A DNA stretch of 64,000 nt, from positions 71,481-135,480 of the forward strand of contig JAVHVE010000061.1 in the NCBI GenBank assembly GCA_032160705.1, written 5' to 3'. Under the pieces are notes generated by a model that saw only the letters and a program-made list of their open reading frames with translations, made no database searches and was not told the DNA's origin. A program made the position numbers and the translations under genes. This document shows positions 1 to 9,399 of this stretch, one piece after another; positions within the stretch are counted from its first letter, which is position 1; each line of letters opens with the position of its first letter. This DNA is from QHXM01 sp032160705. GTDB taxonomy: Bacteria; Acidobacteriota; Blastocatellia; Pyrinomonadales; Pyrinomonadaceae.

Positions 1-1
1 C

Positions 2-346
2 CTAGACCCGGAGGATAACGTCGCGGGAGCAGTCAGGTTTTTGAAGTGGCTAACGACACGCTGGAGCGCGCGGATTCCAGACGAAGGGGAGCGCATCAAG
101 TTCATTCTGGCTTCTTATAATTGCGGCGCAGGGCACGTCGAAGACGCGCAACGCCTGACGGAGAAGTACGGAGGTGATCCGAAGCGCTGGGATGATGTAT
201 CCTACTGGCTGCTGCAAAAATCAACGCAGCAATATTCGGCAGACGCGGTCGTGAAGTTCGGCTTCTGTAGAGGAATTGAGCCGGTCAACTACGTGAGCCT
301 GATTCTTGAGCGGTTCGATCATTACAAGCAGTTCGTCGTGAATTAA
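2..346 (+). CDS. C-terminal part of a lytic murein transglycosylase (MltF-like), truncated by window edge
   Basis: The reading frame is open from base 2 to the TAA at 344-346, so the start lies outside the window. The visible 114 residues include 'LDPEDNVAGAVRFLKWL' and then 'FILASYNCGAGHVEDAQRL', the conserved C-terminal part of the SLT domain in MltF-type transglycosylases (family normally 'ASYNAGxGH'). These periplasmic enzymes cut the MurNAc-GlcNAc bond of peptidoglycan to 1,6-anhydro ends. The catalytic Glu lies upstream and cannot be checked. The Cys in 'SYNCGAG' replaces the usual Ala. The gene is followed by a 205-bp palindromic repeat rather than by an obvious terminator. Confidence 0.75.
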   Translation, partial: LDPEDNVAGAVRFLKWLTTRWSARIPDEGERIKFILASYNCGAGHVEDAQRLTEKYGGDPKRWDDVSYWLLQKSTQQYSADAVVKFGFCRGIEPVNYVSLILERFDHYKQFVVN

Positions 347-396
347 CTGACGGATGTACATGATTGAAATCGGACTACTCCCTTGCCGTGTTACTT

Positions 397-602
397 GCCG
401 CGTGAGCGGCCATCTGAATTTAGCCCGGCCTTTCAAGGCCGGGTCAGATGCGCAATAGGTTAGCCACCGTCGCGTCAGCGACGATTGAATTACCCCGCAA
501 TCGTCTTTATCAATCGTCGCTGACGCGACGTTTCCAATTCAAACGCTAACTTTGTCCCGGCCTTGAAAGGCCGGGCTAAACTCAAGCGCCGCTCGCGCGG
601 CG
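397..602. repeat. Nested palindromic element, copy 1
   Basis: Three short self-complementary modules are laid out a-b-c then c'-b'-a'. Module a is GCCGCgtgaGCGGC (397-410) with its partner at 588-602; b is CCCGGCCTTtcAAGGCCGGG (423-443) with its partner at 556-575; c is CGTCGCgtcaGCGACG (468-483) with its partner at 515-530. Each module can fold alone, or the whole 205 bp can fold as one long stem. It fills the gap between the transglycosylase and trpF. A second copy with the same module order is at 27264-27470. Confidence 0.85.
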
Positions 603-641
603 GATTGACATGCGTTCTTCAATCTGCTCAATTCCTGTTAA

Positions 642-1262
642 ATGATCGTCAAAGTCTGCGGCATTACAAATCTTGAGGACGCGCTCGCGGCTGTCGAAGC
701 GGGCGCGGACGCGCTCGGCTTCAACTTCTACCGGCAAAGCCCGCGCTACATTGCGCCTGAGGTTGCGCGGCGCATCACCAGGCAACTGCCGTCCACAGTG
801 ATGAGCGTCGGCGTCTTCGTCAATGAGAGCGAGCCGGACGAAGTCGCGCGCATCATGGATTCCGCCGGTTTGACGGCGGTGCAACTGCACGGCGACGAAT
901 CGCCGGAATACTGTTATCAGCTTCGGGATCGCTTCACTATCAAGGCGGTGCGCGCTCGCGGTGATTTCGAGCCGCAGATCGTCAGGGATTATGAAACAGA
1001 TGCGATTCTGCTTGACGCTTACACGGCGGACGCGCGCGGCGGCACAGGGCGGGTCGTTGATTGGGAAGTGGCCAGGAGAGTCAGAGAGCTTGTCCCGCAA
1101 CTTTTTCTCGCTGGCGGATTGTCGCCGGAAAATGTCGCGGAGGCGATTGCAGCGGTTGAGCCTTACGCGGTGGATGCTTGCAGCAGTCTGGAGAGCGCGC
1201 CGGGAAGAAAAGATACGAAGCGTGTCGGCGCATTCGTCGCCGCCGCGCGCCGCGCCCATTAA
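642..1262 (+). CDS. trpF: Phosphoribosylanthranilate isomerase
   Basis: TrpF isomerises N-(5'-phosphoribosyl)anthranilate to CdRP in tryptophan synthesis (cytosolic TIM barrel). The 206-residue protein begins MIVKVCGIT, which carries the catalytic Cys of the family, and shows 'LGFNFYRQSPRYI' and 'ILLDAYTADARGGTG', which carries the catalytic Asp. The phosphate-binding 'LAGGLSPENV' and the C-terminal 'DACSSLESAPGRKD' are also present. Length is typical for a monofunctional enzyme. No strong Shine-Dalgarno precedes the ATG. It leads a trp cluster in which a diguanylate cyclase separates it from trpB and trpA; trpE, trpD and trpC are not in the window. Confidence 0.95.
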   Translation: MIVKVCGITNLEDALAAVEAGADALGFNFYRQSPRYIAPEVARRITRQLPSTVMSVGVFVNESEPDEVARIMDSAGLTAVQLHGDESPEYCYQLRDRFTIKAVRARGDFEPQIVRDYETDAILLDAYTADARGGTGRVVDWEVARRVRELVPQLFLAGGLSPENVAEAIAAVEPYAVDACSSLESAPGRKDTKRVGAFVAAARRAH

Positions 1263-1266
1263 ATGC

Positions 1267-1296
1267 TTGACGTCGAGCCTCCCTTATCGGTTATGC
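1267..1296 (+). promoter_or_regulatory. Possible sigma70-type promoter for the diguanylate cyclase/trpBA unit
   Basis: TTGACG at 1267-1272 and TTATGC at 1291-1296 are separated by 18 nt, in the 146-bp gap between trpF and the next gene. The -35 is good and the -10 only fair. This is pattern matching by eye and transcription could equally run through from trpF. Confidence 0.35.
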
Positions 1297-1408
1297 TGTG
1301 AAGCGTGGGCCACGAACGAGCTTCAGCGCAAGCACTGCTTGTCACAGTCTACCCCCAACTTCTCACCATTAGAATCTCAATTCGACTAGCAAAGATTTCC
1401 GTGAATTT

Positions 1409-2344
1409 ATGAGCGCAACAGCGCGAGCTACACCAGGTGAACGTATGCATGCGCGCGATCAAGGGCGTGTGCTGGTGGTCACGGACGAGCCTTCACGAGC
1501 CGCTTACAGCACGGAGCTTGAGAGCGCGGGCTTGATGGTCGTCGGCATCGCGGGTGGCGTCGCGGCGCTCGTTTCCTTGCGCCGCACGCGTCCGCACATC
1601 GTCATCATTGACGTGAAGCTGAAAGGCATCGGCGCGGAAGAGTTGGCGCGTTCGCTGACGCAAACCGAAGACGGCGTGGGCGTCGTTCTGGTGGGAGACG
1701 AAGCGGCCACATGCGCCCGACGCGGAGCGGCGATGGCCGTTGGAGCATTCGACTATTTTCAAACGCCCGCTGAACTCTCTCTGCTCATCGCGCGCACTGA
1801 ACAACTGGTGGCGCTCAAGCAAATGATTGACCGGCTGCGCGCCGAAGCAGACCGCGATCACCTGACGGGGTTGGCGAATCGTCGTCGCTTCCGCACAGCG
1901 CTCGGACAGGAAGCCGAAAGATGGCGGCGCTACAACGTGCCGTGCGCGCTCGTTCTCGTTGACATAGATCATCTCAAGAAGATCAACGACCAGCACGGAC
2001 ACTCAGCCGGTGACCGTGTGATTCGCCATGTCGCCGACGCGCTCGTCGAATTGTCGCGCGACAACGACACCGCAGCGCGTTTGGGCGGCGAAGAGTTTGC
2101 TCTGCTGCTGGCAGGCGCAGATGAGACGAAAGCTCTGGCCGCCGCCGAGCGCCTGCGCTACGTTGTTTCAGCCGCGCCGGTCGAAGGGATTGGAACGGTC
2201 ACAATCAGTCTGGGTGTCGCCGCCTGCCCGTCACACGCCCAATCAGAGCGCGCACTTTACAGTGCGAGCGATGCCGCGCTCTACCGCGCCAAACGCGAAG
2301 GCCGCAACCGCGCGGCTGCCGCCTCCGAAATCAACTCTATATGA
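1409..2344 (+). CDS. Diguanylate cyclase with N-terminal receiver domain
   Basis: This protein should make cyclic di-GMP from two GTP. Residues about 20-135 form a receiver-like domain with acidic D26/E27 and a phosphoacceptor-type D68 ('IVIIDVKLKG'). The conserved KP lysine of the last strand is replaced by Thr (T119-P120), so phosphorylation control may be weakened. Residues about 145-305 form the GGDEF domain: 'RDHLTGLANRR', metal-binding 'LVDIDHLKKIND', active-site GGEEF at 226-230, and an RxxD inhibitory I-site at R217-D220. It has no membrane segment. An alternative start is Met13. It lies between trpF and trpB, 39 bp upstream of trpB, which is odd company for a signalling enzyme. No EAL domain is present. 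Confidence 0.88.
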   Translation: MSATARATPGERMHARDQGRVLVVTDEPSRAAYSTELESAGLMVVGIAGGVAALVSLRRTRPHIVIIDVKLKGIGAEELARSLTQTEDGVGVVLVGDEAATCARRGAAMAVGAFDYFQTPAELSLLIARTEQLVALKQMIDRLRAEADRDHLTGLANRRRFRTALGQEAERWRRYNVPCALVLVDIDHLKKINDQHGHSAGDRVIRHVADALVELSRDNDTAARLGGEEFALLLAGADETKALAAAERLRYVVSAAPVEGIGTVTISLGVAACPSHAQSERALYSASDAALYRAKREGRNRAAAASEINSI

Positions 2345-2351
2345 TAAGCTG

Positions 2352-2380
2352 GTAGGACAGGCTGCGAATGCCTATCCTAC
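2352..2380. repeat. Short REP-like hairpin before trpB
   Basis: GTAGGACAGGC (2352-2362) and GCCTATCCTAC (2370-2380) are inverted with one mismatch and a 7-nt loop. The hairpin ends 3 nt before the trpB start codon, the same placement as the heptamer hairpins elsewhere in the window. Confidence 0.7.
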
Positions 2381-2383
2381 GAT

Positions 2384-3589
2384 ATGACGACTAAACTTGA
2401 GCCGGATGCGCGCGGTCATTGGGGACCGTATGGCGGGCGCTTCGTGCCGGAGACTTTGATGGCTCCGCTCGAAGAGTTGACTGTCGCTTACGAGACAGCG
2501 CGCGATGATCTTCAGTTTCAGGCAGAGTTTGAATCGCTCCTGCGTGATTATTCAGGACGACCGACGCCGCTCTTTCGTGCCGCGCGCTTAACGGAAAGCG
2601 CAGGCGGGGCTTCCATTTATCTCAAACGCGAAGACCTCTCGCACACAGGCTCGCACAAGATCAACAACGCACTCGGACAGGTTTTATTAGCGCGGCGCAT
2701 GGGCAAGCGGCGCATCATCGCGGAGACGGGCGCAGGCCAGCACGGTGTGGCCACCGCCACCGTCTGCGCCTTGTTCGGCATGACTTGCGTCATTTACATG
2801 GGCGCGGAAGACATGCGCCGCCAGCAGCTCAATGTTTTTCGGATGCAACTGCTCGGAGCCGAAGTGCGCGAGGTGAGTGCTGGTGCGTGCACGCTGAAAG
2901 ATGCGATTAACGAGGCTTTGCGCGATTGGGTCGCGAGGCCCGCAGATACTTACTACCTGCTTGGCAGCGCACTCGGCCCGCATCCATACCCTTTGATGGT
3001 GCGCGATTTTCAAAGCGTCATCGGGCGAGAGGCACGCGCGCAGATTCTGGAAAAGGAGGGACGCTTGCCGGATGTCCTGGTCGCCTGCGTCGGTGGTGGC
3101 TCGAATTCAATCGGCCTGTTTTATCCGTTCCTCAAGGACGAAAGCGTTCGGATGATCGGCGTCGAAGCAGGCGGGAGCGGCAGCGAATTAGGACAGCACG
3201 CGGCGCGTTTTAACGAGAGCGGAGGCGGGCGACCCGGTGTGTTGCAGGGCACGATGAGCTACGTGTTGCAGGACGAGCACGGGCAGATCGCTGCGACACA
3301 TTCCGTTTCGGCTGGCCTTGATTATCCTTCCATCGGCCCGGAGCACGCCTATCTTCATGACGCAGGGCGCGTTCTCTATGTTTCGGCGACAGACGCAGAA
3401 GCACTCGCAGCTTTTCACACGCTTTCGCAACTCGAAGGCATTACACCCGCGCTCGAATCCGCCCACGCCGTCGCACATGCTTTGAAACTCGCACGCGGGC
3501 TGACTCCCGAACAATTCATCATCGTCAACCTTTCAGGACGCGGCGACAAGGATGTCAATACAGTCGCAGAGTCTGGAAAGTCCTTTTGA
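2384..3589 (+). CDS. trpB: Tryptophan synthase beta chain
   Basis: TrpB condenses indole with L-serine to tryptophan, using PLP. The 401-residue protein has the PLP lysine K92 in 'LSHTGSHKINNALGQ', the phosphate-binding 'GGGSNSIG', and the family signature 'GPYGGRFVPETLM' near the N-terminus. Length is normal. The start ATG lies directly after a short hairpin and has no clear Shine-Dalgarno. The last residues (ESGKSF) are encoded by the left arm of a heptamer-repeat hairpin that spans the gap to trpA. It works as an alpha2-beta2 complex with the product of the next gene. Confidence 0.97.
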   Translation: MTTKLEPDARGHWGPYGGRFVPETLMAPLEELTVAYETARDDLQFQAEFESLLRDYSGRPTPLFRAARLTESAGGASIYLKREDLSHTGSHKINNALGQVLLARRMGKRRIIAETGAGQHGVATATVCALFGMTCVIYMGAEDMRRQQLNVFRMQLLGAEVREVSAGACTLKDAINEALRDWVARPADTYYLLGSALGPHPYPLMVRDFQSVIGREARAQILEKEGRLPDVLVACVGGGSNSIGLFYPFLKDESVRMIGVEAGGSGSELGQHAARFNESGGGRPGVLQGTMSYVLQDEHGQIAATHSVSAGLDYPSIGPEHAYLHDAGRVLYVSATDAEALAAFHTLSQLEGITPALESAHAVAHALKLARGLTPEQFIIVNLSGRGDKDVNTVAESGKSF

Positions 3590-3616
3590 CTTCAGACTTC
3601 AGACTCCAGACTTTCC
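3568..3616. repeat. Heptamer hairpin, AGTCTGG family (trpB-trpA)
   Basis: The left arm (3568-3582) overlaps the end of trpB. The right arm (3588-3616) has 7-nt steps GACTTCA, GACTTCA, GACTCCA, GACTTTC and ends 1 nt before the trpA ATG. The loop is only about 5 nt. Same unit family as the element at 63936-64000. Confidence 0.8.
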
Positions 3617-3617
3617 C

Positions 3618-4433
3618 ATGAGCAGGATTGAAGCAACTTTCGCAAGTTTGAGGCGCGAGGGGCGGCGCGGCCTCATTCCTTTCATCACGGCGGGCGATCC
3701 TGATCTTGAGACCACAGGTCAATTGCTCGTCGAGCTGGCGCGCGTAGGCGCGAGCGTGATAGAGCTTGGCGTGCCGTTCAGCGATCCAATGGCCGACGGG
3801 CCGGTGATTCAAAGAGCATCGGAGCGCGCTCTCAAACAGGGCTTCGGTATACGCGAAGTGCTGAACATCGTCGAGCAGGCACGTCCGTTGATGAAAGATG
3901 TGCCCATCGTCCTGTTCAGTTATTTCAATCCGCTGCTGCAATATGGGCTTGAGCGTTTGAGCAGGGAAGCCATGAGCGCGAGTGTTGACGGCGTGCTCGT
4001 GACAGACCTCGTGCCGGAAGAAGCTGAAGAGTTTTCCGGTCTGCTCAGGACGCGCGGTCTGGACATGATCTTTCTGGTTGCGCCAACTTCCACGGATGCC
4101 CGCCTGTCGTTGGTGGCCGAGCGCGCCAGCGGCTTCATCTACGCCGTCTCCCGCGCGGGTGTGACGGGCGCACGCATGGAGGTGAGCAATGATGCGGAAA
4201 GGTTGGTTGAGCGAGTGAGGGAAGTCTCCGGGCTACCCGTCGCGGTCGGCTTCGGAATCTCAAACGCCGAACAGGTCGCCGAAACGTGGCGGTATGCTGA
4301 TGCGGCGGTTGTCGGGTCTTCACTTGTAGCGGAGATCGAAAGGCTCACAGGCGCAGACAACCTCGTCCAGCTCGTCGGAGAGTTTGCCCGAAGATTGATT
4401 CCTGATGAGGGGCACGTGACGAAAGATGACTGA
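3618..4433 (+). CDS. trpA: Tryptophan synthase alpha chain
   Basis: TrpA cleaves indole-3-glycerol phosphate to indole and glyceraldehyde-3-phosphate; indole is channelled to TrpB. The 271-residue product starts MSRIEATFASLRREGRRG. The frame stays open further upstream but only through the repeat and the end of trpB, so ATG 3618 is chosen. The catalytic Glu and Asp lie in 'VIELGVPFSDPMADGPVIQ', and the C-terminal phosphate site in 'AVGFGISNAEQV' and 'VVGSSLVAEIE'. Length is typical. Its last 8 bases overlap the next gene, indicating translational coupling. Confidence 0.96.
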   Translation: MSRIEATFASLRREGRRGLIPFITAGDPDLETTGQLLVELARVGASVIELGVPFSDPMADGPVIQRASERALKQGFGIREVLNIVEQARPLMKDVPIVLFSYFNPLLQYGLERLSREAMSASVDGVLVTDLVPEEAEEFSGLLRTRGLDMIFLVAPTSTDARLSLVAERASGFIYAVSRAGVTGARMEVSNDAERLVERVREVSGLPVAVGFGISNAEQVAETWRYADAAVVGSSLVAEIERLTGADNLVQLVGEFARRLIPDEGHVTKDD

Positions 4434-4779
4434 AGCAAATTTAAACAAAGCAGAGGGCGCGAGCCTTCGCAGGAAAGGAATTGATTCAGGCGCAGCCGTG
4501 ATTCTCGTCCTGCACAGCCCGCGCGAAAAGTGCTGGGGCATACTCGACGAGATCAGTGCGGCTGGCGTATCCTTACGTGGTCTTGATCTCAATGCTTTTG
4601 ATGATTGGCTGCGGGCGGTCTTACACGACGAGCCTTTTATAGGCCTCTCTGACCTGTTCTTCCCGATGTGGCGTGTCGAACGTCTCTCAAAGGATGAGAG
4701 CGCGGGCGGTGTCTTGTCTCTCGCGGAACAGTTCGAGCAGCGCACGGGGCGAAGCCTCCAAGAGTTTTTTCAGGATTAA
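4426..4779 (+). CDS. Small conserved-looking protein of unknown function
   Basis: I do not recognise a named family. The 117-residue protein is soluble, with no signal or membrane segment. Features are 'VILVLHSPREKCWGILDEI', 'GVSLRGLDLNAFDDWLR' and a glutamate-rich C-terminus. The beta-rich middle resembles small Sm- or SH3-barrel-like proteins, but that is only an impression. The start ATG overlaps the last codons of trpA, so it is probably co-transcribed and coupled to tryptophan synthase. Codon use matches its neighbours, which supports a real gene. Confidence 0.7.
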   Translation: MTEANLNKAEGASLRRKGIDSGAAVILVLHSPREKCWGILDEISAAGVSLRGLDLNAFDDWLRAVLHDEPFIGLSDLFFPMWRVERLSKDESAGGVLSLAEQFEQRTGRSLQEFFQD

Positions 4780-4941
4780 AAGGTGCTTGCAGGATTTGAC
4801 GTGACGTGTTATACCCGCGAACGCGGCGCATCACCTCACAGTCAGATTTGACGAGAGCGCCGCCTGATTTACCACCCATCGGTCGTTTACCGGGACCTCA
4901 AATCCGGTGAAAAAATAGTTCGTTGCACGTGTGAAACGCTG

Positions 4942-4970
4942 TTCCATTCTCGCGCCGTGTGTGTTATACT
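4942..4970 (+). promoter_or_regulatory. Possible recA promoter
   Basis: TTCCAT (4942-4947) and TATACT (4965-4970) are 17 nt apart, about 80 bp before the recA start, inside a 271-bp gap. The -10 is good and the -35 poor. I see no palindrome that I could call a LexA box. The rest of the gap (4780-5050) shows no gene. Confidence 0.4.
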
Positions 4971-5050
4971 GCGTCTCGTTTGCGGTGGCAGCACCGCAGC
5001 AGATCGGTAGTTACACCCACGAAACGTGAGAAAAGGAATGGTAGAAAGCG

Positions 5051-6151
<1,101 letters not shown>

Positions 6152-6154
6152 GTC

Positions 6155-6230
6155 AAAAGTAAAAAGGCAAAAGGCAAAAGGTGGAGGCAAGAAGCAATTT
6201 TTGTCTTCACCTTTTGCGTTTTTGCTTTTA
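6155..6230. repeat. Heptamer hairpin, AAAAGGC family (recA-amidohydrolase)
   Basis: The left arm (6155-6182) reads AAAAGTA-AAAAGGC-AAAAGGC-AAAAGGT in 7-nt steps. The right arm (6208-6230) is the imperfect inverse. It starts 3 nt after the recA stop codon and ends 15 nt before the next ATG. Confidence 0.85.
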
Positions 6231-6245
6231 TGCTCTTCTGCGCTA

Positions 6246-7574
6246 ATGGAAAAGACGATCCTCATCAAAAACGGCACGCTCCTGACGATGGACAAGAATG
6301 ACTCGGTCGTCACAGGCGACCTGCTCATTCGCGCCGACCGCATTGTGAGTGTTGGCGAAGAAGTTAGTAGTGCCGATGTTGTGATAGATGCGGCGGGGTG
6401 CGCCGTGCTGCCCGGCTTTGTGCAGACGCACGTGCATCTCTGCCAGACTCTGTTTCGCGGGGCGGCGGATGATCTGGCGCTCATTGACTGGTTGAAGAAG
6501 CGCGTCTGGCCGATGGAGGCCGCGCATACGGCCATGTCTGCCAGAGCCTCGGCGCGTCTCGGCGTTGCGGAAATGATTACAGGCGGTACGACCTCAGCTC
6601 TGACGATGGAGACGGTCAATCACACAATGGAAGCATTTCGCGTCGTCGAGGAATCGGGGTTTCGCGCGACTATCGGCAAGTGCATGATGGACAAAGGCGA
6701 CGATGTCCCGGATGCGCTGCACGAAGAGACCGAGGATTCTATTCAGGAATCGCTCGCGCTGCTTGAAGAGTGGCACGGGCGCGCTGGTGGGCGCATCCGC
6801 TACTGCTTCGCGCCGCGCTTCGCTGTCAGTTGCACGCGCGAGTTGATGCAGAAAGTCGCCAGGCTTGCGCGTGAGCGCGGCGTGATGATTCACACGCACG
6901 CCTCAGAGAATCGCACCGAAATCGAGATGGTCGAGCGTGAGACCGGCGAGCGCAATGTCGCTTATCTACATTCGCTCGGAATCACCGGAAGCCATGTTGC
7001 GCTCGCTCATTGTGTTCATCTGGATGAGACTGAATTAGAAATCCTGGCACAGACAGGCACACACGTCTCACATTGTCCTTCGTCGAATCTCAAGCTCAGT
7101 TCCGGCATCGCACCCATCAAAGAGATGCTCGAACGCGGCATCTCCGTGTCATTGGGCGCGGACGGAGCGCCTTGCAACAATCGTCTGGACATGTTTACGG
7201 AGATGCGAACTGCCGCCCTGCTTCAGAAAGTTTTGCACGGCTCAGATGTCTTGCCAGCGCAGCGCGCTCTTCGTCTAGCAACGATTGACGGCGCACACGC
7301 GCTTGGTCTGGAGCAGGAGATAGGCAGCCTCGAAATGGGCAAGCGCGCCGACGTGATAATCGTCAATCTAAGCAGTCTTCACTCGACACCGCGCCCGGCA
7401 GACTTAACCTCAGCAGTCGTTTATTCAGCACAGGCGAGCGATGTTCGCTCAGTCATCATTGATGGCCGTTTGGTGATGCATGACCGCGAGCTTCTAACAA
7501 TGGACGAACGGGCAGTGATTGAGGAAGCAAATCGTGAGTCGAGCCTTTTGCGCGCGCGCGCGGGCACTCGATAG
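6246..7574 (+). CDS. Amidohydrolase of the 5'-deoxyadenosine / S-adenosylhomocysteine deaminase type
   Basis: The 442-residue protein is a cytosolic metal-dependent hydrolase of the ATZ/TRZ-MtaD branch, whose members deaminate 5'-deoxyadenosine, MTA or SAH. The N-terminal 'GFVQTHVHLCQTLFRG' supplies H62 and H64. Downstream are 'MIHTHASENRTE', 'ALAHCVHLDETE' and 'LGADGAPCNNRLDM', which hold the other metal and substrate ligands. The C-terminal 'GSLEMGKRADVIIV' is typical of the superfamily. The start MEKTILIKNG is chosen; the frame extends upstream only through a repeat arm. The exact purine substrate cannot be fixed from sequence alone; guanine deaminase and atrazine-type hydrolases are less likely. 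Confidence 0.85.
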   Translation: MEKTILIKNGTLLTMDKNDSVVTGDLLIRADRIVSVGEEVSSADVVIDAAGCAVLPGFVQTHVHLCQTLFRGAADDLALIDWLKKRVWPMEAAHTAMSARASARLGVAEMITGGTTSALTMETVNHTMEAFRVVEESGFRATIGKCMMDKGDDVPDALHEETEDSIQESLALLEEWHGRAGGRIRYCFAPRFAVSCTRELMQKVARLARERGVMIHTHASENRTEIEMVERETGERNVAYLHSLGITGSHVALAHCVHLDETELEILAQTGTHVSHCPSSNLKLSSGIAPIKEMLERGISVSLGADGAPCNNRLDMFTEMRTAALLQKVLHGSDVLPAQRALRLATIDGAHALGLEQEIGSLEMGKRADVIIVNLSSLHSTPRPADLTSAVVYSAQASDVRSVIIDGRLVMHDRELLTMDERAVIEEANRESSLLRARAGTR

Positions 7575-7644
7575 GCAGTTTACCAGCGACCTCTTCTTCT
7601 CGGTTTTATTCAGCTTTTAGTGGATAAGATGGCCAGAAATGGCT

Positions 7645-7699
7645 GTGCCAGCTCGAGTGGAGCGCTTACGGGGGGCGCAGGCGGCTTCCGAGCTGGCAC
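7645..7699. repeat. Inverted repeat in the gap between convergent genes
   Basis: GTGCCAGCTCG (7645-7655) and CGAGCTGGCAC (7689-7699) are perfect inverse copies separated by 33 nt. The gap 7575-8021 lies between convergent genes. Apart from this hairpin, which could end transcription from either side, I see no gene in it; short open frames there have no ribosome site or recognisable product. Confidence 0.55.
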
Positions 7700-8021
7700 G
7701 GGCGGGCACTATCGAAGTTCGGGCCTCAGATGGCTTGTCTTGCGACCGGCTGACGTTTGGGCATCAGCCCCATCTTCAACGCGCGTCATTATACACCCCT
7801 TGTCAAAACTGTCAACGCTTTTTTGTGACTAATTCAACAAACCTATGCGACAGGCCGTTTTTATAGGTGTTCCCTTAAATCTGACTGTTGACCCGTGAAA
7901 CATGCGTGAAAGTTTTTCTGAAAATCAAGCACGGGCAATTGCTGAAGGCAACATCTTAGCCGTTGTTTTTGCAAATCCCTCGACGGTTCTACAGCACGCC
8001 ACGAATCCAGTTGGGGTGAGA

Positions 8022-9068
8022 TCAGGGCTTCTTCTGCTCCGCAATATATTTTTGTAATTTTCCCCGACCAGGATAATCCGGTTTCTTCTTGAGGAACTGT
8101 TCGTATTCGACGGCGGCCTGGCTCTTTAGGCCGGCAGCATTGTAGAGATCGGCTAGACGCAGGTGCGCGTCGGCTTCTCCGAGCCGAGCCGCCTCGTTCA
8201 AGTAAGGCACGGCCTTCGATCCCTTCTTGATCTGTAAGTAGACTTCGCCGAGCAGAAAATTAGCATCCGCTGAGTCGCTTCGCAGTTCGACGGCTTGTGT
8301 CAGCGGGGCAATAGCGTCTGCAAACTTCTTTTGCACGATGAGTACCCGTCCGAGGTTGAGCAAAGCCAGGGCGAACATTGGCCTCTCATCAAGCGAGCGC
8401 CGATAAGCTTTTTCGGCATCGCCGGTCTTGTCCTGCAAGAAATAAACTGTCCCAAGTTCAGTCCACGCATTAAAGTCCTTAGGGTCGGCAGCGAGAAGTT
8501 GTAGTAGCAAGTTGGCCGCGTCGCCGTACTTCTTCTTAGCCATCGCAGACTGGGCCTTACTGAAAAGTGACTGGTTGGCTGCGGCGCGCTGGTAGATGTC
8601 GGCGGCTGAGACGATCTGAGGATGAGGCTTAGTTTCTGTCCTGCTGGGTCGCCACTCCAACTCCAGGTCCTGACGGTGCTCCATCTGGATTGGTCCGCCG
8701 ATCTGTATACGGACACGCGCGACCTCACCATTGTCCACCTCGACGACAATGTCGTACTCGCCGCTGCGTATGCCGACGAAGCGATAGCGGCCCTTGGACG
8801 GGACAGTCTGCCTCCCCACAATAGTTCCAGCCATATTGTAGAGGATGACACGGAAGCTCAAAGGAAGCAGTCCCTGAACTTTGCTTTCGTCAACTTTCAG
8901 GTCTCCGAAGAGAGTATATCCAGTTTGAGCGAATGCAACATGCGTTGATGCCAGAAGCGCGATGAGCAACAACACGAGACAGCTCATCTGGAGCTTGCTG
9001 ATGGCAAAAGGGTGGCCAGTGTTGTGTCGAGCAGGAACGCACAGTTGGACGACGGCAGGTTTGGTCAT
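8022..9068 (-). CDS. Exported TPR-repeat protein with a carboxypeptidase-regulatory-like domain
   Basis: The start is taken at ATG 9068 because GGGGGAA precedes it at good spacing; an in-frame TTG-type extension reaches 9152. A hydrophobic signal ('CLVLLLIALLASTHVAFAQ') follows a long polar N-region. Next comes a beta-sandwich segment ('RFVGIRSGEYDIVVEVD'), like the carboxypeptidase-regulatory domains common in Acidobacteria. The C-terminal half has at least four TPR units, for example 'AWTELGTVYFLQDKTGDAEKAYRRSL' and 'ADANFLLGEVYLQIKKGSKAV'. Probably a periplasmic or outer-membrane-associated scaffold; the partner is unknown. Its codon use is less GC-rich than the flanking core genes, like the next two genes. 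Confidence 0.75.
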   Translation of the reverse strand: MTKPAVVQLCVPARHNTGHPFAISKLQMSCLVLLLIALLASTHVAFAQTGYTLFGDLKVDESKVQGLLPLSFRVILYNMAGTIVGRQTVPSKGRYRFVGIRSGEYDIVVEVDNGEVARVRIQIGGPIQMEHRQDLELEWRPSRTETKPHPQIVSAADIYQRAAANQSLFSKAQSAMAKKKYGDAANLLLQLLAADPKDFNAWTELGTVYFLQDKTGDAEKAYRRSLDERPMFALALLNLGRVLIVQKKFADAIAPLTQAVELRSDSADANFLLGEVYLQIKKGSKAVPYLNEAARLGEADAHLRLADLYNAAGLKSQAAVEYEQFLKKKPDYPGRGKLQKYIAEQKKP

Positions 9069-9399
9069 GGCGGATTCCCCCATCCGGTTAGGAGTCATCA
9101 TTGTATTCCACGCCTGGTTGAGAATGAAAGCGGGATGATGAAGAAGCCTCAACCTGTATGAAGCAGGTCAGTGTACTATGGCGAACAGACCGTTACGCGC
9201 TCATCTGATATCTTTTCTCATTCCCCTTCATTAAAAACCGAAGAAGATCGCACACGGAAGCCTGGACTTTGGAGGTCAGAAGTCGGGTCGTCTGATAGTC
9301 ACCTTCTTCGCGAGAAGGATGAGATTTATCCTGGTAAGCATTCTTTTGGCGCGGCAACAAAGAATGCGGCAGACATTAAAAGGGAAAGGAATCAGTTCT

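Noticed and set aside
4780..5050. LexA/SOS box in front of recA
   Set aside because: No convincing palindrome could be recognised; the LexA motif of this lineage is not known to me, so I do not claim one.
7620..7866. Two overlapping short open frames after the amidohydrolase
   Set aside because: They lie in a gap between convergent genes, have no ribosome site, and the products look like random Ser/Arg/Gly sequence.
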